A stretch of DNA of 16,064 nucleotides from contig CAKPLX010000026.1 in the NCBI GenBank assembly GCA_934167785.1, forward strand, positions 1 to 16,064, read 5' to 3'. The notes under the pieces were generated by a model, which saw nothing but the letters and a program-made list of their open reading frames with translations, did no database searches and was not told the origin of the DNA. Shown here in pieces: positions 6,416-14,238 of this stretch (positions are counted from its first letter, which is position 1; each line of letters starts with the position of its first letter). The DNA is from an uncultured Bacilli bacterium. GTDB taxonomy: Bacteria; Bacillota_I; Bacilli_A; RF39; UBA660. A program made the translations under genes and the position numbers.

Positions 6416-6970
6416 ATGAAGTATTTATCTTATTTGCAATATAATTCCTATGTTATTTTATCTTATTTTTTTCTTTCGTTAGTTGTTTTTATTTTTCAGT
6501 ATTTAGGAAAAGAAAAAATTACTTATTTTTTTTCATCTGGTCGAGGAAGAGTTTTTTCTCCAATAACATGGTTGAGAATGTTTACCCATATTTTGGGACA
6601 TGCTGATTGGAATCATTTTAAAAATAATTTTATTTATATTTTGTTAGTTGGACCAATGATTGAGGAAAAGTATGGAAGTATACCTTTATTAAAAATGATT
6701 TTTATTACAGCTTTTGTAACTGGAATTGTAAATGCTTTCATTAGTAAAAAGGATATTTTGGGTGCTAGTGGTATTTCTTTTATGCTAATTCTTTTGAGTT
6801 CTTTAGTTAATTTTCAGTCTGGTAAAATTCCTCTTACTTTTGTTTTAGTTTTTCTTTTTTTTGTTGCTAATGAAATTATAGATGGATTATTTAAGAAGGA
6901 TAATATTTCTCATTTATCTCATTTAATAGGGGCTTTGTGTGGTTTTGTTTATGGCTATTACTTATTTTAG
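6416..6970 (+). CDS. Rhomboid-family intramembrane serine protease
   Basis: 184 aa, a minimal six-helix rhomboid. Rhomboids cut membrane-spanning substrates inside the bilayer with a Ser-His dyad. The key signatures are present: TWLRMFTHILGHADWNHFKNN at 51-71 containing the HxxxN oxyanion motif (H67, N71), the glycine-rich GPMIEEKYG, the nucleophile loop GASG with Ser118, and SHLSHLIGALCG with the catalytic His169. All essential residues are kept, so activity is likely. Hydrophobic helices fall near 10-30, 72-90, 92-110, 115-133, 138-155 and 165-183. There is no extra cytoplasmic or TPR domain. The ribosome site (GGTAGGG) is weak and there is no separate promoter, which fits co-transcription with rnc. 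The substrate is unknown. Confidence 0.88.
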   Translation: MKYLSYLQYNSYVILSYFFLSLVVFIFQYLGKEKITYFFSSGRGRVFSPITWLRMFTHILGHADWNHFKNNFIYILLVGPMIEEKYGSIPLLKMIFITAFVTGIVNAFISKKDILGASGISFMLILLSSLVNFQSGKIPLTFVLVFLFFVANEIIDGLFKKDNISHLSHLIGALCGFVYGYYLF

Positions 6971-6987
6971 AATAATATTTGAAATAG

Positions 6988-7020
6988 AAAAAAGATTTGA
7001 GTCAATTTCAAATCTTTTTT
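6988..7020. terminator. Bidirectional terminator between rhomboid and rodA-like genes
   Basis: AAAAAAGATTTGA (6988-7000) and TCAAATCTTTTTT (7008-7020) form a perfect 13-bp stem with a 7-nt loop. A/T ends provide a U-tract for both directions. The last two bases are part of the minus-strand stop codon (7019-7021). Confidence 0.9.
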
Positions 7021-8149
7021 AGTTGGTATACCTTAAGCTTTCGTTTGAGACATTAAAGATCATTCCTACTAATAGCATATATGATAGTAGGGAAGAACCT
7101 CCATAGCTGATAAAGGGAAGAGTAATTCCCATGATTGGTAAAAGTCCTATTGTCATAGAAATATTTTGAACTTGTTGAAATAGTAATACGGCAATGATTC
7201 CACCAAGGGCATATTTGTCGGTAAATTCGTTTGCTTTGTAGGTGGTATGAATTAAATTCATATCAAAAAATAAAATTAGTAAAATTAATAGGGCTGCTCC
7301 TAGTAGACCAAAGTTGGAAGCCACAATGGCAAAGATAAAGTCAGTTTGCATTTCAGGAAAGTAGATAGGTGTGTGGTTAAATCCATGTCCAAATATTCCT
7401 GCAGAGCCGATTGCAATTAGAGAGTTTTTTAGTTGCATACCACTACTAGCGGACCAATTGGTTATTCTATCAATTCGATAAAATAAACTAGTGCCAAATA
7501 TTTTGATAAATAAATCTTGATTGTTGATATAGATTAATGCTCCTGTCCCTAGGACAATTGCTAGAAGGGAAAAAGCAAGGAAGAACCATCTTTTTCTAAT
7601 TCCTCCTATAAATAGCATAACGAAGGTAATAATTAAGTAAATCATTACAGCACCGGTATCTGGTTCAATAAATGTTAGTCCTGAAGGAATGGCTACTATA
7701 ATTAGAATTTTTATGAGAAAGAGAAATTCTTCTTTGATTGTTGGTTCAATATATTTTTCATTAAATTCATGAATTAATCTTGCTAAGATAATAATGAGGA
7801 AGACTTTCATAAATTCACTGGGTTGAATCGTACCAATATAAGGAATTTGGAACCAACAGGTAGCATTTTTTCTCGTTGTTCCAAAGAAAAGTACTAGAAT
7901 TAAGGAGAGTACTCCAAAAAGGTAAAACCACCAGGCATTGTTGTATAGAAATTTATTTCCTAAAAACATAATGAAATAGGCTAAAAGAAAGCCAATGAGG
8001 TACCAAATTCCTTGTTTGATCCAATAACTTTGGAAATCAGCACCTAATACACTTTTGGTGCAATAAATGGAAATAATACTGATTATTCCAAATAAAATAA
8101 TAGGAATAATAATTGCATTTTCTACTTTTAATTTTGAAATATTTTTCAT
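7019..8149 (-). CDS. rodA: RodA/FtsW/SpoVE-family peptidoglycan glycosyltransferase
   Basis: 376 aa integral membrane protein of the SEDS family, which polymerises lipid II into glycan strands together with a class B penicillin-binding protein. Family signatures are visible: NATCWFQIPYIGTIQPSEFMK at 95-115 (the W...IQPSE box), the catalytic-region Asp164 in FIEPDTGAVM, a large extracytoplasmic loop with GHGFNHTPIYFPEMQTDFIFA, and the C-terminal GITLPFISYGGSSLLSYMLLVG. About ten hydrophobic helices are spaced through the protein. RodA (elongation), FtsW (division) and SpoVE (spore cortex) are hard to tell apart without a tree. The short tail and IGTIQPSE context favour RodA, but this is tentative. 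No PBP, mre or fts gene is adjacent. The start is preceded by GTGGTGAT. Confidence 0.88.
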   Translation of the reverse strand: MKNISKLKVENAIIIPIILFGIISIISIYCTKSVLGADFQSYWIKQGIWYLIGFLLAYFIMFLGNKFLYNNAWWFYLFGVLSLILVLFFGTTRKNATCWFQIPYIGTIQPSEFMKVFLIIILARLIHEFNEKYIEPTIKEEFLFLIKILIIVAIPSGLTFIEPDTGAVMIYLIITFVMLFIGGIRKRWFFLAFSLLAIVLGTGALIYINNQDLFIKIFGTSLFYRIDRITNWSASSGMQLKNSLIAIGSAGIFGHGFNHTPIYFPEMQTDFIFAIVASNFGLLGAALLILLILFFDMNLIHTTYKANEFTDKYALGGIIAVLLFQQVQNISMTIGLLPIMGITLPFISYGGSSLLSYMLLVGMIFNVSNESLRYTN

Positions 8150-8174
8150 TTGTTATCACCACGTTTCTTAAATT

Positions 8175-8183
8175 ATTTTAACA
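8175..8183 (-). promoter_or_regulatory. Extended -10 promoter of the rodA-like gene
   Basis: On the minus strand TGTTAAAAT (8183-8175) is an extended -10 about 26 bases upstream of the start codon. The -35 is weak (TTTCAA with a 17-bp spacer). It is divergent from, and partly interleaved with, the promoter at 8211-8239. Confidence 0.55.
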
Positions 8184-8210
8184 CATATTAAAAACTTTTG
8201 AAACATTTTA

Positions 8211-8239
8211 TTGAAAGTTCTCTTATTTTATGATAAAAT
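8211..8239 (+). promoter_or_regulatory. Promoter of the cysteine-rich surface protein gene
   Basis: TTGAAA (8211-8216), 17-bp spacer, TAAAAT (8234-8239) with TG at 8231-8232, giving an extended -10. Confidence 0.75.
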
Positions 8240-8286
8240 TTTAGTTATGATAGGTGTCGTCTTTATGGATGGGATGGTGAGTAGTC

Positions 8287-9510
8287 GTGGCTGGTATTTT
8301 TGATAAAATTAGAAGTTTTATTTCTAAAATAGGGAAACCCAATTTTATTTTAATTTTATTTGTTTTGTTTGTTCTTGGAATTGCTGGTCTTTATCGTACT
8401 TTTTCTCTTTCTACTATTAGTGAAGGAGCAAAAATTATTGATAATGTTCTTACTTATCAATTTATTTTAAATAATAAAGAAGAAAATTCAGTTACGATTG
8501 CTGGGCATAGTAGTAAAAATCTTTTGATTACTGTTGAAAATCCTGAAAATTTATCTTTAAAATATGGAATTTATTATTATTCTAGTGATGATTTGTCTTC
8601 GGTTTCTTTGGGATATTTAAAAAGTAGTGGCTATAAAGGCGTGGATGTTATTTCTGCTAAATCTAGTTATGGTGTTGCGGTTAAAATTGAAAATCATAAT
8701 GATGATAATGTTAATATTTCTTTTGGGATTTCTTATGGTGTAGTATCTGGGGGAGATCTTATGTTGGAAGAGGAACGGCATTGGTTGGGAGAGGCTGTTG
8801 AACCAGTTTATTTAAATAAAGTTCCTGTTGGAAGTTATGTTAAATATACTGGGGATAATGGTTGTTCGGGGGATGCTTGTTCTGGAAAAAATGTAAACTA
8901 TGTTAGTAATGAAGATATGGGGTATTGTAGTGATAGTCAATATAAATTTAGTAAAAATGGTTGGCGAGTTGGCTATATTAATGAAGGAAGTGCTTATTTG
9001 GTTAGTGCTGGAGCAATAGAATGTTTAGCAACGGATGCTAGTGGAGAGTTTTTTTATGATGAAGATATTTCTTTTGAACAAACTATTGGGGCTCCTGCCC
9101 ATTTAGCGAATTTAAATCAAGAGGCATTGAAATATTGCAATAATACTTATGCATATGATGGTATTTGTGATAATCATAGCGTTTGGGCAATGAATAGTAC
9201 AGATTTTGAAAAAATAGTAGGTGAAAATTTGAGTTCTTCTTCTTGTTTTGAAAAACCTTTTGATTTATCTTGCGGTTATGGAAATGATTTGATTGATAAT
9301 GGCGGTTTTTATTGGATAGCAAGTGCCGTAGATTCAACTTCTAGTTATGTTTTTTCATGGAATGCTTCTAGTCGGTTTGTTTCTCATTCGTTTTCTAATG
9401 CTTTATATGGCGTTCGTCCTGTTCTTCGACTTCAATCTTCGGTTATGGTGTATGGTGGTCGTGGGACATATGATGATCCATATATTTTAGAATCTAATTT
9501 ATCAAAATGA
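8287..9510 (+). CDS. Membrane-anchored cysteine-rich extracellular protein (DUF6273-like C-terminus)
   Basis: 407 aa, starting at GTG 8287 behind GGTGAG (8276-8281). One hydrophobic helix at about 19-36 follows a basic N-terminus, so this is an uncleaved anchor with the bulk outside. Residues 50-150 look like a beta-rich domain (alternating NLLITVENPENLSLKYGIYYYSS). Residues 160-400 carry eight cysteines (193, 198, 214, 246, 284, 294, 320, 329), an even number compatible with disulfides. The C-terminus has YWIASAVDS, then YGVRPVLRL (374-382) and GGRGTYDDPYIL (390-401). That ending recurs in surface proteins of gut Firmicutes carrying DUF6273- or formylglycine-generating-enzyme-like folds. This family match is from memory of the motif and not certain. 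Function is unknown; it could be an adhesin or a carbohydrate-binding protein. No terminator is seen before dtd, 76 bp downstream. Confidence 0.72.
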   Translation: MAGIFDKIRSFISKIGKPNFILILFVLFVLGIAGLYRTFSLSTISEGAKIIDNVLTYQFILNNKEENSVTIAGHSSKNLLITVENPENLSLKYGIYYYSSDDLSSVSLGYLKSSGYKGVDVISAKSSYGVAVKIENHNDDNVNISFGISYGVVSGGDLMLEEERHWLGEAVEPVYLNKVPVGSYVKYTGDNGCSGDACSGKNVNYVSNEDMGYCSDSQYKFSKNGWRVGYINEGSAYLVSAGAIECLATDASGEFFYDEDISFEQTIGAPAHLANLNQEALKYCNNTYAYDGICDNHSVWAMNSTDFEKIVGENLSSSSCFEKPFDLSCGYGNDLIDNGGFYWIASAVDSTSSYVFSWNASSRFVSHSFSNALYGVRPVLRLQSSVMVYGGRGTYDDPYILESNLSK

Positions 9511-9586
9511 TTGTATTTATTTTTTGAATTATTATTTTAAAAGTTTATTATTTGGTATATACTAAAAGTAGAAGTGGGGGATTTTT

Positions 9587-10045
9587 GTGAGAGTTATTGT
9601 GCAAAGATGTGAAAAAGCTTTAGTTAAAGTAGATGAATGTGTTGTTGGTAAAATTAATGCAGGGGTTTTATTGCTCGTTGGTTTTACATATGGTGATGGG
9701 ATTGATGAAATTCAATATATGGTAGATAAAATTGCTCATTTAAGGATTTTTGATGATGAGTTTGGGGTAATGAATCGTTCACTTCTTGATACTCAAGGGA
9801 GCATTTTATCTGTTAGCCAATTTACTTTGTATGCAGATACTAGAAAGGGAAGACGTCCTTCCTACATTAAAGCTTTAAATGGAGAAGAAGCAAAAGCGTT
9901 ATATGAACTTTTTAATGTTTTGTTAAAAAAGACAGGACTTCAGGTAGAAACAGGGACTTTTGGAGCAGATATGAAAGTTGATTTTGTTAATGATGGTCCT
10001 ATTACTATTATTTTAGAGAAAGAAGGAAGTAGAGATGGAGAATAA
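9587..10045 (+). CDS. dtd: D-aminoacyl-tRNA deacylase
   Basis: 152 aa, the typical Dtd length (about 145-150). Dtd hydrolyses D-amino acids, and glycine mischarged on tRNA-Ala, from tRNA, and so protects translation from wrong chirality. Diagnostic elements are MRVIVQRCEKALVKV at the N-terminus, SQFTLYAD with SQFTL at 77-81 (active-site Thr80), the KGRRPSYIKA loop, and the C-terminal NDGPIT at 135-140, which holds the Gly-cisPro motif used for chiral rejection. All of these are intact. The start is GTG 9587 behind GGGGGA. A TATACT at 9558-9563 could be its -10, without a clear -35; readthrough from the upstream gene is also possible. The 3' end overlaps the next gene by 11 bp, so the two are translationally linked. 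Confidence 0.96.
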   Translation: MRVIVQRCEKALVKVDECVVGKINAGVLLLVGFTYGDGIDEIQYMVDKIAHLRIFDDEFGVMNRSLLDTQGSILSVSQFTLYADTRKGRRPSYIKALNGEEAKALYELFNVLLKKTGLQVETGTFGADMKVDFVNDGPITIILEKEGSRDGE

Positions 10046-11090
10046 AATTAATTATAAGTTATTAAATTTATTATTTTTAATTTTAATTGTTTGTTTGTTA
10101 TATTTTATTCGGGATTTGTGGTTAGGAATTTTTGGTAAGATTGTTGCTATTTTATTACCATTTTTGATTGCTTTTGCGGTTTCTTATGCAATTTATCCAT
10201 ATTGTAGAAAGTTAGAGAACTATGGTCTTCCTAAATGGTTAGCGATGATGGTAATTTATTTTATTATTATTGGTTTTGTTATTTTAATTGGAATTACTGT
10301 TGTTCCTATGTTATATGATCAGACGGTTTTGTTTTTGAGTAATATATCGGCTGTTGTTACAGATATTTCTTCTAAATATGAAATTGATTTAGGAATTTTG
10401 CAGCAATCAATTTCTACTGTTTCAACAGATATTTTAAAGGATGTTGGTAGTTATATTTCTAATGGTGCAATTAATATTTTAAATGCTTCAATTAGTGTGA
10501 TTACTAATTTAATTATTGTAGTTGCAGTTAGTGTTTATTTTTTGTGGGATATGGATGTAATTCGTGGAAATGTAAAAAAATATTTACAACGTTTAAAGGG
10601 AAGATATTATGCTTATGTAAAAAGGCTTGATGAAGAAATTAATAATTATTTTAACGGATTATTTAAAACTATTTTAATTCAATTTATTGAGTATACTATC
10701 GTTTTTAAACTTATTGGTCATCCTAATTACTTAATATTGAGTATTTTAGCTGCGGTTACTACGATTATTCCTTATTTTGGGGGAATTATTGTGAATGTCT
10801 TGGCAGTAATTATTGCATCAGTAGTAAGTACGAAGTTATTGATTTTAACAATTATTGTTTGTTTGATTTGCCCTAATATTGATGGTTATATTATTGCTCC
10901 AAAAGTTTATGGAAAGACAAATCAACTTCCTGCTCTTGTTAATATTTTTGCTGTTTTTGCTGGAGGAATTTTAGGCGGATTTTGGGGAATTGTTATTTCT
11001 TTACCAGTAGCCATTATCATTATTGCTACTTATCGTTTTTTCAAGGAAGATATTAATCAAAAAATTGTTACAATAAAATCTAAGAGATAA
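10035..11090 (+). CDS. AI-2E/PerM-family transporter
   Basis: 351 aa polytopic membrane protein of the AI-2E family (UPF0118, YdiK/PerM/TqsA group). Members export or move small molecules such as autoinducer-2 or sodium, but individual substrates are rarely known. The N-terminal half has three hydrophobic helices (about 8-30, 33-54, 66-90), then an amphipathic loop region about 95-145 and further helices. The C-terminal half carries the family hallmark: an inter-helix segment NIDGYIIAPKVYGKTNQLPALVNIFAVFAGG followed by GFWGIVISLPVAIII. Length and order are as expected. ATG 10035 lies inside the end of dtd, behind AAGGAAG, so the two genes form an operon. The basic C-terminal tail is probably cytoplasmic. 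A specific function in quorum signalling is not supported; no luxS is present. Confidence 0.88.
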   Translation: MENKINYKLLNLLFLILIVCLLYFIRDLWLGIFGKIVAILLPFLIAFAVSYAIYPYCRKLENYGLPKWLAMMVIYFIIIGFVILIGITVVPMLYDQTVLFLSNISAVVTDISSKYEIDLGILQQSISTVSTDILKDVGSYISNGAINILNASISVITNLIIVVAVSVYFLWDMDVIRGNVKKYLQRLKGRYYAYVKRLDEEINNYFNGLFKTILIQFIEYTIVFKLIGHPNYLILSILAAVTTIIPYFGGIIVNVLAVIIASVVSTKLLILTIIVCLICPNIDGYIIAPKVYGKTNQLPALVNIFAVFAGGILGGFWGIVISLPVAIIIIATYRFFKEDINQKIVTIKSKR

Positions 11091-11130
11091 AAAATCACTT
11101 ATTTCTATTTGGAAAAATAAGTGCTTTTTT
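11091..11130. terminator. Bidirectional terminator after the AI-2E transporter
   Basis: CACTTATTT (11096-11104) and AAATAAGTG (11115-11123) form a 9-bp stem with a 10-nt loop. It is flanked by AAAAT on the left and C plus six T on the right, so a U-tract exists for both strands. Its right edge overlaps the minus-strand stop codon at 11129-11131. Confidence 0.85.
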
Positions 11131-12031
11131 ATTTATAATGACAATTTTGATTAAAGGTGTCAATAATCAAAAAACTTTTTTCTAGTAATTTTTGTATTTT
11201 AAATATGGTAATTTTTTTGAAGTATTTTTTTTGCATTAGTTCTGTTTCGAGACTCATGATATTTACTAAGTTATTGTTTAAGTTGGTATAAGAGTTTGGT
11301 ATTCCTGTGATGTTGTCAAACCAAGATTCTATGTCTTCAATGTTGCCAGATAGTCTTAGATTGTTTAGTGTGGAGGTGAAAGTTCTGTTTTTTAGAATGT
11401 GAGTAAAAAGAGTAGTTTCTAGGTAGTAGGATTTGGATTTATAATTTGTTTTGACTTCTTGGCGAATTGCTTTAATTGCATTAGCGATTTCTAGATTTTC
11501 TTGTTCTTGATGGTTGAGGATGATATTGATTATTTCTTCTGTTTGGATGGTATTTAAAATTTCTTCTAGTAGATAAGTATTTTCTTTTTTTATTGGTTTT
11601 AATTCAGGGTAAGTATAGATTACTTTGGTTAATCCTGTTCTAAGGGAAATTTTATCTTTTTCTTTTTGAATTTCTTTCTGGTAAGAGTTAATAGCATGAT
11701 TTAGTTCATGGACTAGGTTGTCTAATAGTTGGATTTCATTATTTTCTTGATATTTTTTTAAGACAATCCATTTGCTGGTTGTAATTTCATTTTCCTTTTG
11801 TATAGGAATGCTGGTATAGTAGGCTTCTTCTTTACTGTTTTTATCTTCTTTTATGATAATAGTAGTAGAGAACAGTACTTCTTGAATTAGTCTTTCTTGG
11901 CGGTAACCATATCTTTCAATTAAGGCTGGGACGATGAGGTAAAGCAGATGTTTAATATTATTATTGTATTGGTATTTTAAAGAAAGATTATTGATTATTG
12001 GGATATATTTGTTGATTAATTTGCTTTCCAT
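11129..12031 (-). CDS. Putative cytoplasmic HExxH zinc metalloprotease-like protein, unknown function
   Basis: 300 aa with no signal peptide and no membrane helix. I do not recognise a named family. The notable motif is LVHELNHAIN at 107-114 with H108, E109 and H112, a classical zinc-binding HExxH. About 45 residues later comes LLEEILNTIQTEEII (154-168), whose acidic residues (E156, E157, E165) are in a position where gluzincin-type enzymes place the third ligand and support residues. The N-terminal 100 residues include a strand-like VLFSTTIII, and SKWIVLKKY just before the motif helix, as expected for the edge strand of a minimal metalloprotease. The C-terminal half is helical and asparagine-rich. 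The gene is single, transcribed from its own promoter, with AAGGTGAT before the ATG. It could be a peptidase or a degenerate, non-catalytic relative; the substrate is unknown. Confidence 0.68.
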   Translation of the reverse strand: MESKLINKYIPIINNLSLKYQYNNNIKHLLYLIVPALIERYGYRQERLIQEVLFSTTIIIKEDKNSKEEAYYTSIPIQKENEITTSKWIVLKKYQENNEIQLLDNLVHELNHAINSYQKEIQKEKDKISLRTGLTKVIYTYPELKPIKKENTYLLEEILNTIQTEEIINIILNHQEQENLEIANAIKAIRQEVKTNYKSKSYYLETTLFTHILKNRTFTSTLNNLRLSGNIEDIESWFDNITGIPNSYTNLNNNLVNIMSLETELMQKKYFKKITIFKIQKLLEKSFLIIDTFNQNCHYK

Positions 12032-12060
12032 TTTATCACCTTACTATTTATTCTTTTATT

Positions 12061-12069
12061 ATTATAACA
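12061..12069 (-). promoter_or_regulatory. Extended -10 promoter of the HExxH gene
   Basis: On the minus strand TGTTATAAT (12069-12061) is a perfect extended -10 located 30 bases upstream of the start codon. No strong -35 is visible. Confidence 0.6.
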
Positions 12070-12110
12070 TGTTCTTTTTCATTTTTGATTTTTATTTTGA
12101 AGATTTATAG

Positions 12111-12116
12111 TATAAT
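12111..12116 (+). promoter_or_regulatory. -10 box of the membrane/NlpC-like operon
   Basis: TATAAT (12111-12116) is perfect and lies 21 bases before ATG 12137. The best -35 candidate, TTGATT (12085-12090), gives a long 20-bp spacer, so recognition may need an activator or simply be weak. The ribosome site AAGGAGG follows. Confidence 0.5.
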
Positions 12117-12136
12117 GATAGTTAAGGAGGACAGAT

Positions 12137-13417
12137 ATGAAAGATAAATATTATGAATTTAGTACTTCTCTTGGAATGGGGATTATTTTTGTCCTTGTAG
12201 GGATTATTCTTTTCATTGGAAAAAATCAATTGTATCAAGAAATTGTATCTATTATTATTTTTTTATTGTGGGGGAATGCTTTTGTTGGTTTGATTCGTTT
12301 ATCTTTTCGAAAGGAAGGAGGAAGTCAAAAAAAGAAAGCTTTATTTTCTTGTTTATTCCATTTAGTACTTTGCTTAATATTTGCTGTATTACCTGAGTTT
12401 ATTTTAGGAATTGCGCCTCTTCTTTTTTCTATTTATTTGGTAATATTGGGGATTAGTCAGTATGTGATTTGTTATTTGGAAATTAGAAGTGGTGAGAGGT
12501 TTGGCGTCCGTTATTTTTTGGTTGGATGTATCTATTTAGCAATCTCTTTACCTATTGGTTTATCTCCTCTTGGAAAGTTAGATAATTTTTTAATTTGTTT
12601 ATCTATTTATGCTTTATTTTTAGGTGTTTCTTTTATTTGGGATGCTTTAATTCAGATTATTCCAGTGAAAACAAAAAATCATTTAAAAAGAAAGATTAGG
12701 ATTACTCTTCCAAAAATTGTTGAGGCAGTTATTCCGTATTCTGTTATGGTAGATATTAATAGAAATTTAGAGGTTTCTGGTTCAAGAAATTATTCTTATC
12801 ATCAAATTGAAAATCAAAAGGCAAATTTAAGTATATTGATTCATACTTCTAATCGAGGATTTAATCGGATGGGGCATATTGATATTTGCTTTGATGGAAA
12901 AGTAATTTCTTATGGGTGCTATGATGAGGGAAGTCGCTTTGTTGGAGAGTTGTTTGGTGATGGAGTTTTGTTTGAGGCTAATAGTAAAAGAGAATATATT
13001 AATTTTTGTATTGATAATAGTAAGAAAACTATTTTTGATTTTGGACTTTGTTTAACAGAGGCACAAACAAAGAGAGTTCGTTTAAGAATTCAAGAGTTAC
13101 TTGAGAATACTTATCCTTGGGATCATAGAACGGATAAGAATTATCGTGATGGAAAAAGTTATGCTGCTAAACTTTATAAAAGAACTAAGGCTAAGTTTTA
13201 TAAGTTTAAATCTGGAAAATATAAGACCTATTATGTAATGGGAACAAATTGTTGTTTTTTGGCTGATGATATTGTAGGAAAAAGTGGGATGGATATTCTT
13301 TCGATTAATGGGCTTATTACACCGGGAACATATTATGATTATTTAAATCGAAAGTTGAAAAGTAAAAATAGTAGTATTATTTATAAGGATATATATAATA
13401 AAGATAGGAGGGCTTAA
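12137..13417 (+). CDS. Six-helix membrane protein with cytosolic permuted NlpC/P60-like cysteine domain
   Basis: 426 aa in two parts. Residues 1-175 hold six hydrophobic helices (about 13-29, 36-53, 68-86, 88-112, 124-143, 150-174), similar in size to DUF308/HdeD membrane proteins. Basic loops (RKEGGSQKKK at 58-67, then VKTKNHLKRKIR after helix 6) follow the positive-inside rule and put both termini in the cytoplasm. Residues about 225-400 form a soluble domain with RMGHIDICFDGKVISYG (His247) and, much later, VMGTNCCFLADDIVG (Cys372 or Cys373). This His-first, NC-later order is that of circularly permuted NlpC/P60 or LRAT/YiiX-like papain-fold proteins. A cytosolic position argues against cell-wall hydrolysis and for an amide, ester or lipid substrate inside the cell. 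The methyltransferase gene begins one base after its stop, so the two probably work together. The exact family is not recognised. Confidence 0.7.
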   Translation: MKDKYYEFSTSLGMGIIFVLVGIILFIGKNQLYQEIVSIIIFLLWGNAFVGLIRLSFRKEGGSQKKKALFSCLFHLVLCLIFAVLPEFILGIAPLLFSIYLVILGISQYVICYLEIRSGERFGVRYFLVGCIYLAISLPIGLSPLGKLDNFLICLSIYALFLGVSFIWDALIQIIPVKTKNHLKRKIRITLPKIVEAVIPYSVMVDINRNLEVSGSRNYSYHQIENQKANLSILIHTSNRGFNRMGHIDICFDGKVISYGCYDEGSRFVGELFGDGVLFEANSKREYINFCIDNSKKTIFDFGLCLTEAQTKRVRLRIQELLENTYPWDHRTDKNYRDGKSYAAKLYKRTKAKFYKFKSGKYKTYYVMGTNCCFLADDIVGKSGMDILSINGLITPGTYYDYLNRKLKSKNSSIIYKDIYNKDRRA

Positions 13418-13418
13418 G

Positions 13419-14192
13419 GTGACAGATATTGGTGCTTTGGATAGGTATTATAATAAATTTAATGAAGATAAACGATTATCTACTAGAAGAGGTAGAGTAG
13501 AGTTTATTACTAATTTACAGTATATTCAAAGGTACGTAGAAAAGGGAGGAAAAATTTTAGATGTTGGTGCTGGTACGGGGAGATATTCTTTTGCTTTAAC
13601 AGAAATGGGGTATGAGGTAGAAGCGGTTGAGTTAGTTAAGCATAATTTAAGAGTAATTCAGGAAAAAAATTCGCAAATTAAGGCTTATCTTGGAAATGCT
13701 ATGGATTTATCTTTTTTGAAAGAAAATACTTATGATGCTGTTTTATTATTTGGTCCGATTTATCACTTGAAAAGTAGAGAAGAACAATTTAAAGCTATTG
13801 AAGAGGCAAAGAGAGTATTAAAAAATAATGGGGCTATTTTTATTTCTTATTGTATGAACGAATATGCAGTTATTGCACATGGTTTTTTGAATAATTATAT
13901 TTTAGGGGCAATAAAAGAGGGAAAAGTGGATCAGTCTTTTCATATTTTAGAAGAGGGAAATCAGTTGTATGATTATGTTCGATTAGAGGATATTGATGAG
14001 ATTAATAAAAAGACGGGTTTAAAAAGAGTAAAAATTATTGCTTCAGATGGGGCTAGTAGTTACATTAAGAAAGAATTAAATAAGATGGATGAAGAAGTAT
14101 TTCAATTATTTTTAGCGTATCATTTGTCTATTTGTGAAAGAGAAGATTTATTGGGAGCGTCTACACATTTGTTAGATATTTTAAAAAAATAA
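13419..14192 (+). CDS. Class I SAM-dependent methyltransferase
   Basis: 257 aa, cytoplasmic. Motif I is ILDVGAGTGRYSFAL (46-60), and motif II is the acidic strand end EAVELV (68-73). The post-motif strand is YDAVLLFGPIYHL (about 105-117), and RVLKNNGAIFISY closes the Rossmann core, as in Methyltransf_11/25-type small-molecule enzymes. The N-terminal leader (FNEDKRLSTRRGRVEFITN) is typical of the UbiE-like group. There is no RNA- or DNA-methylase signature such as NPPY, so a small molecule, lipid or protein substrate is more likely. The start is GTG 13419, driven by an ideal AGGAGGG in the end of the upstream gene, with a 1-bp gap, which shows translational coupling. No clear terminator follows. 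The substrate is unknown; its partner gene is the best clue. Confidence 0.88.
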   Translation: MTDIGALDRYYNKFNEDKRLSTRRGRVEFITNLQYIQRYVEKGGKILDVGAGTGRYSFALTEMGYEVEAVELVKHNLRVIQEKNSQIKAYLGNAMDLSFLKENTYDAVLLFGPIYHLKSREEQFKAIEEAKRVLKNNGAIFISYCMNEYAVIAHGFLNNYILGAIKEGKVDQSFHILEEGNQLYDYVRLEDIDEINKKTGLKRVKIIASDGASSYIKKELNKMDEEVFQLFLAYHLSICEREDLLGASTHLLDILKK

Positions 14193-14238
14193 TTTGTATA
14201 GATATGGTTATTTATATTAAGTCCTTTTGTTCCTTTTT

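Noticed and set aside
9083..9337. Open minus-strand frame of 84 codons
   Set aside because: It is antisense inside the cysteine-rich surface gene. Its His/Asn/Tyr-rich composition is a by-product of AT-rich codons on the other strand, and no ribosome site is present.
10035..11090. Quorum-sensing (AI-2) export system
   Set aside because: The family name is historical. No luxS, lsr or regulator gene is nearby, so a signalling role is not supported.
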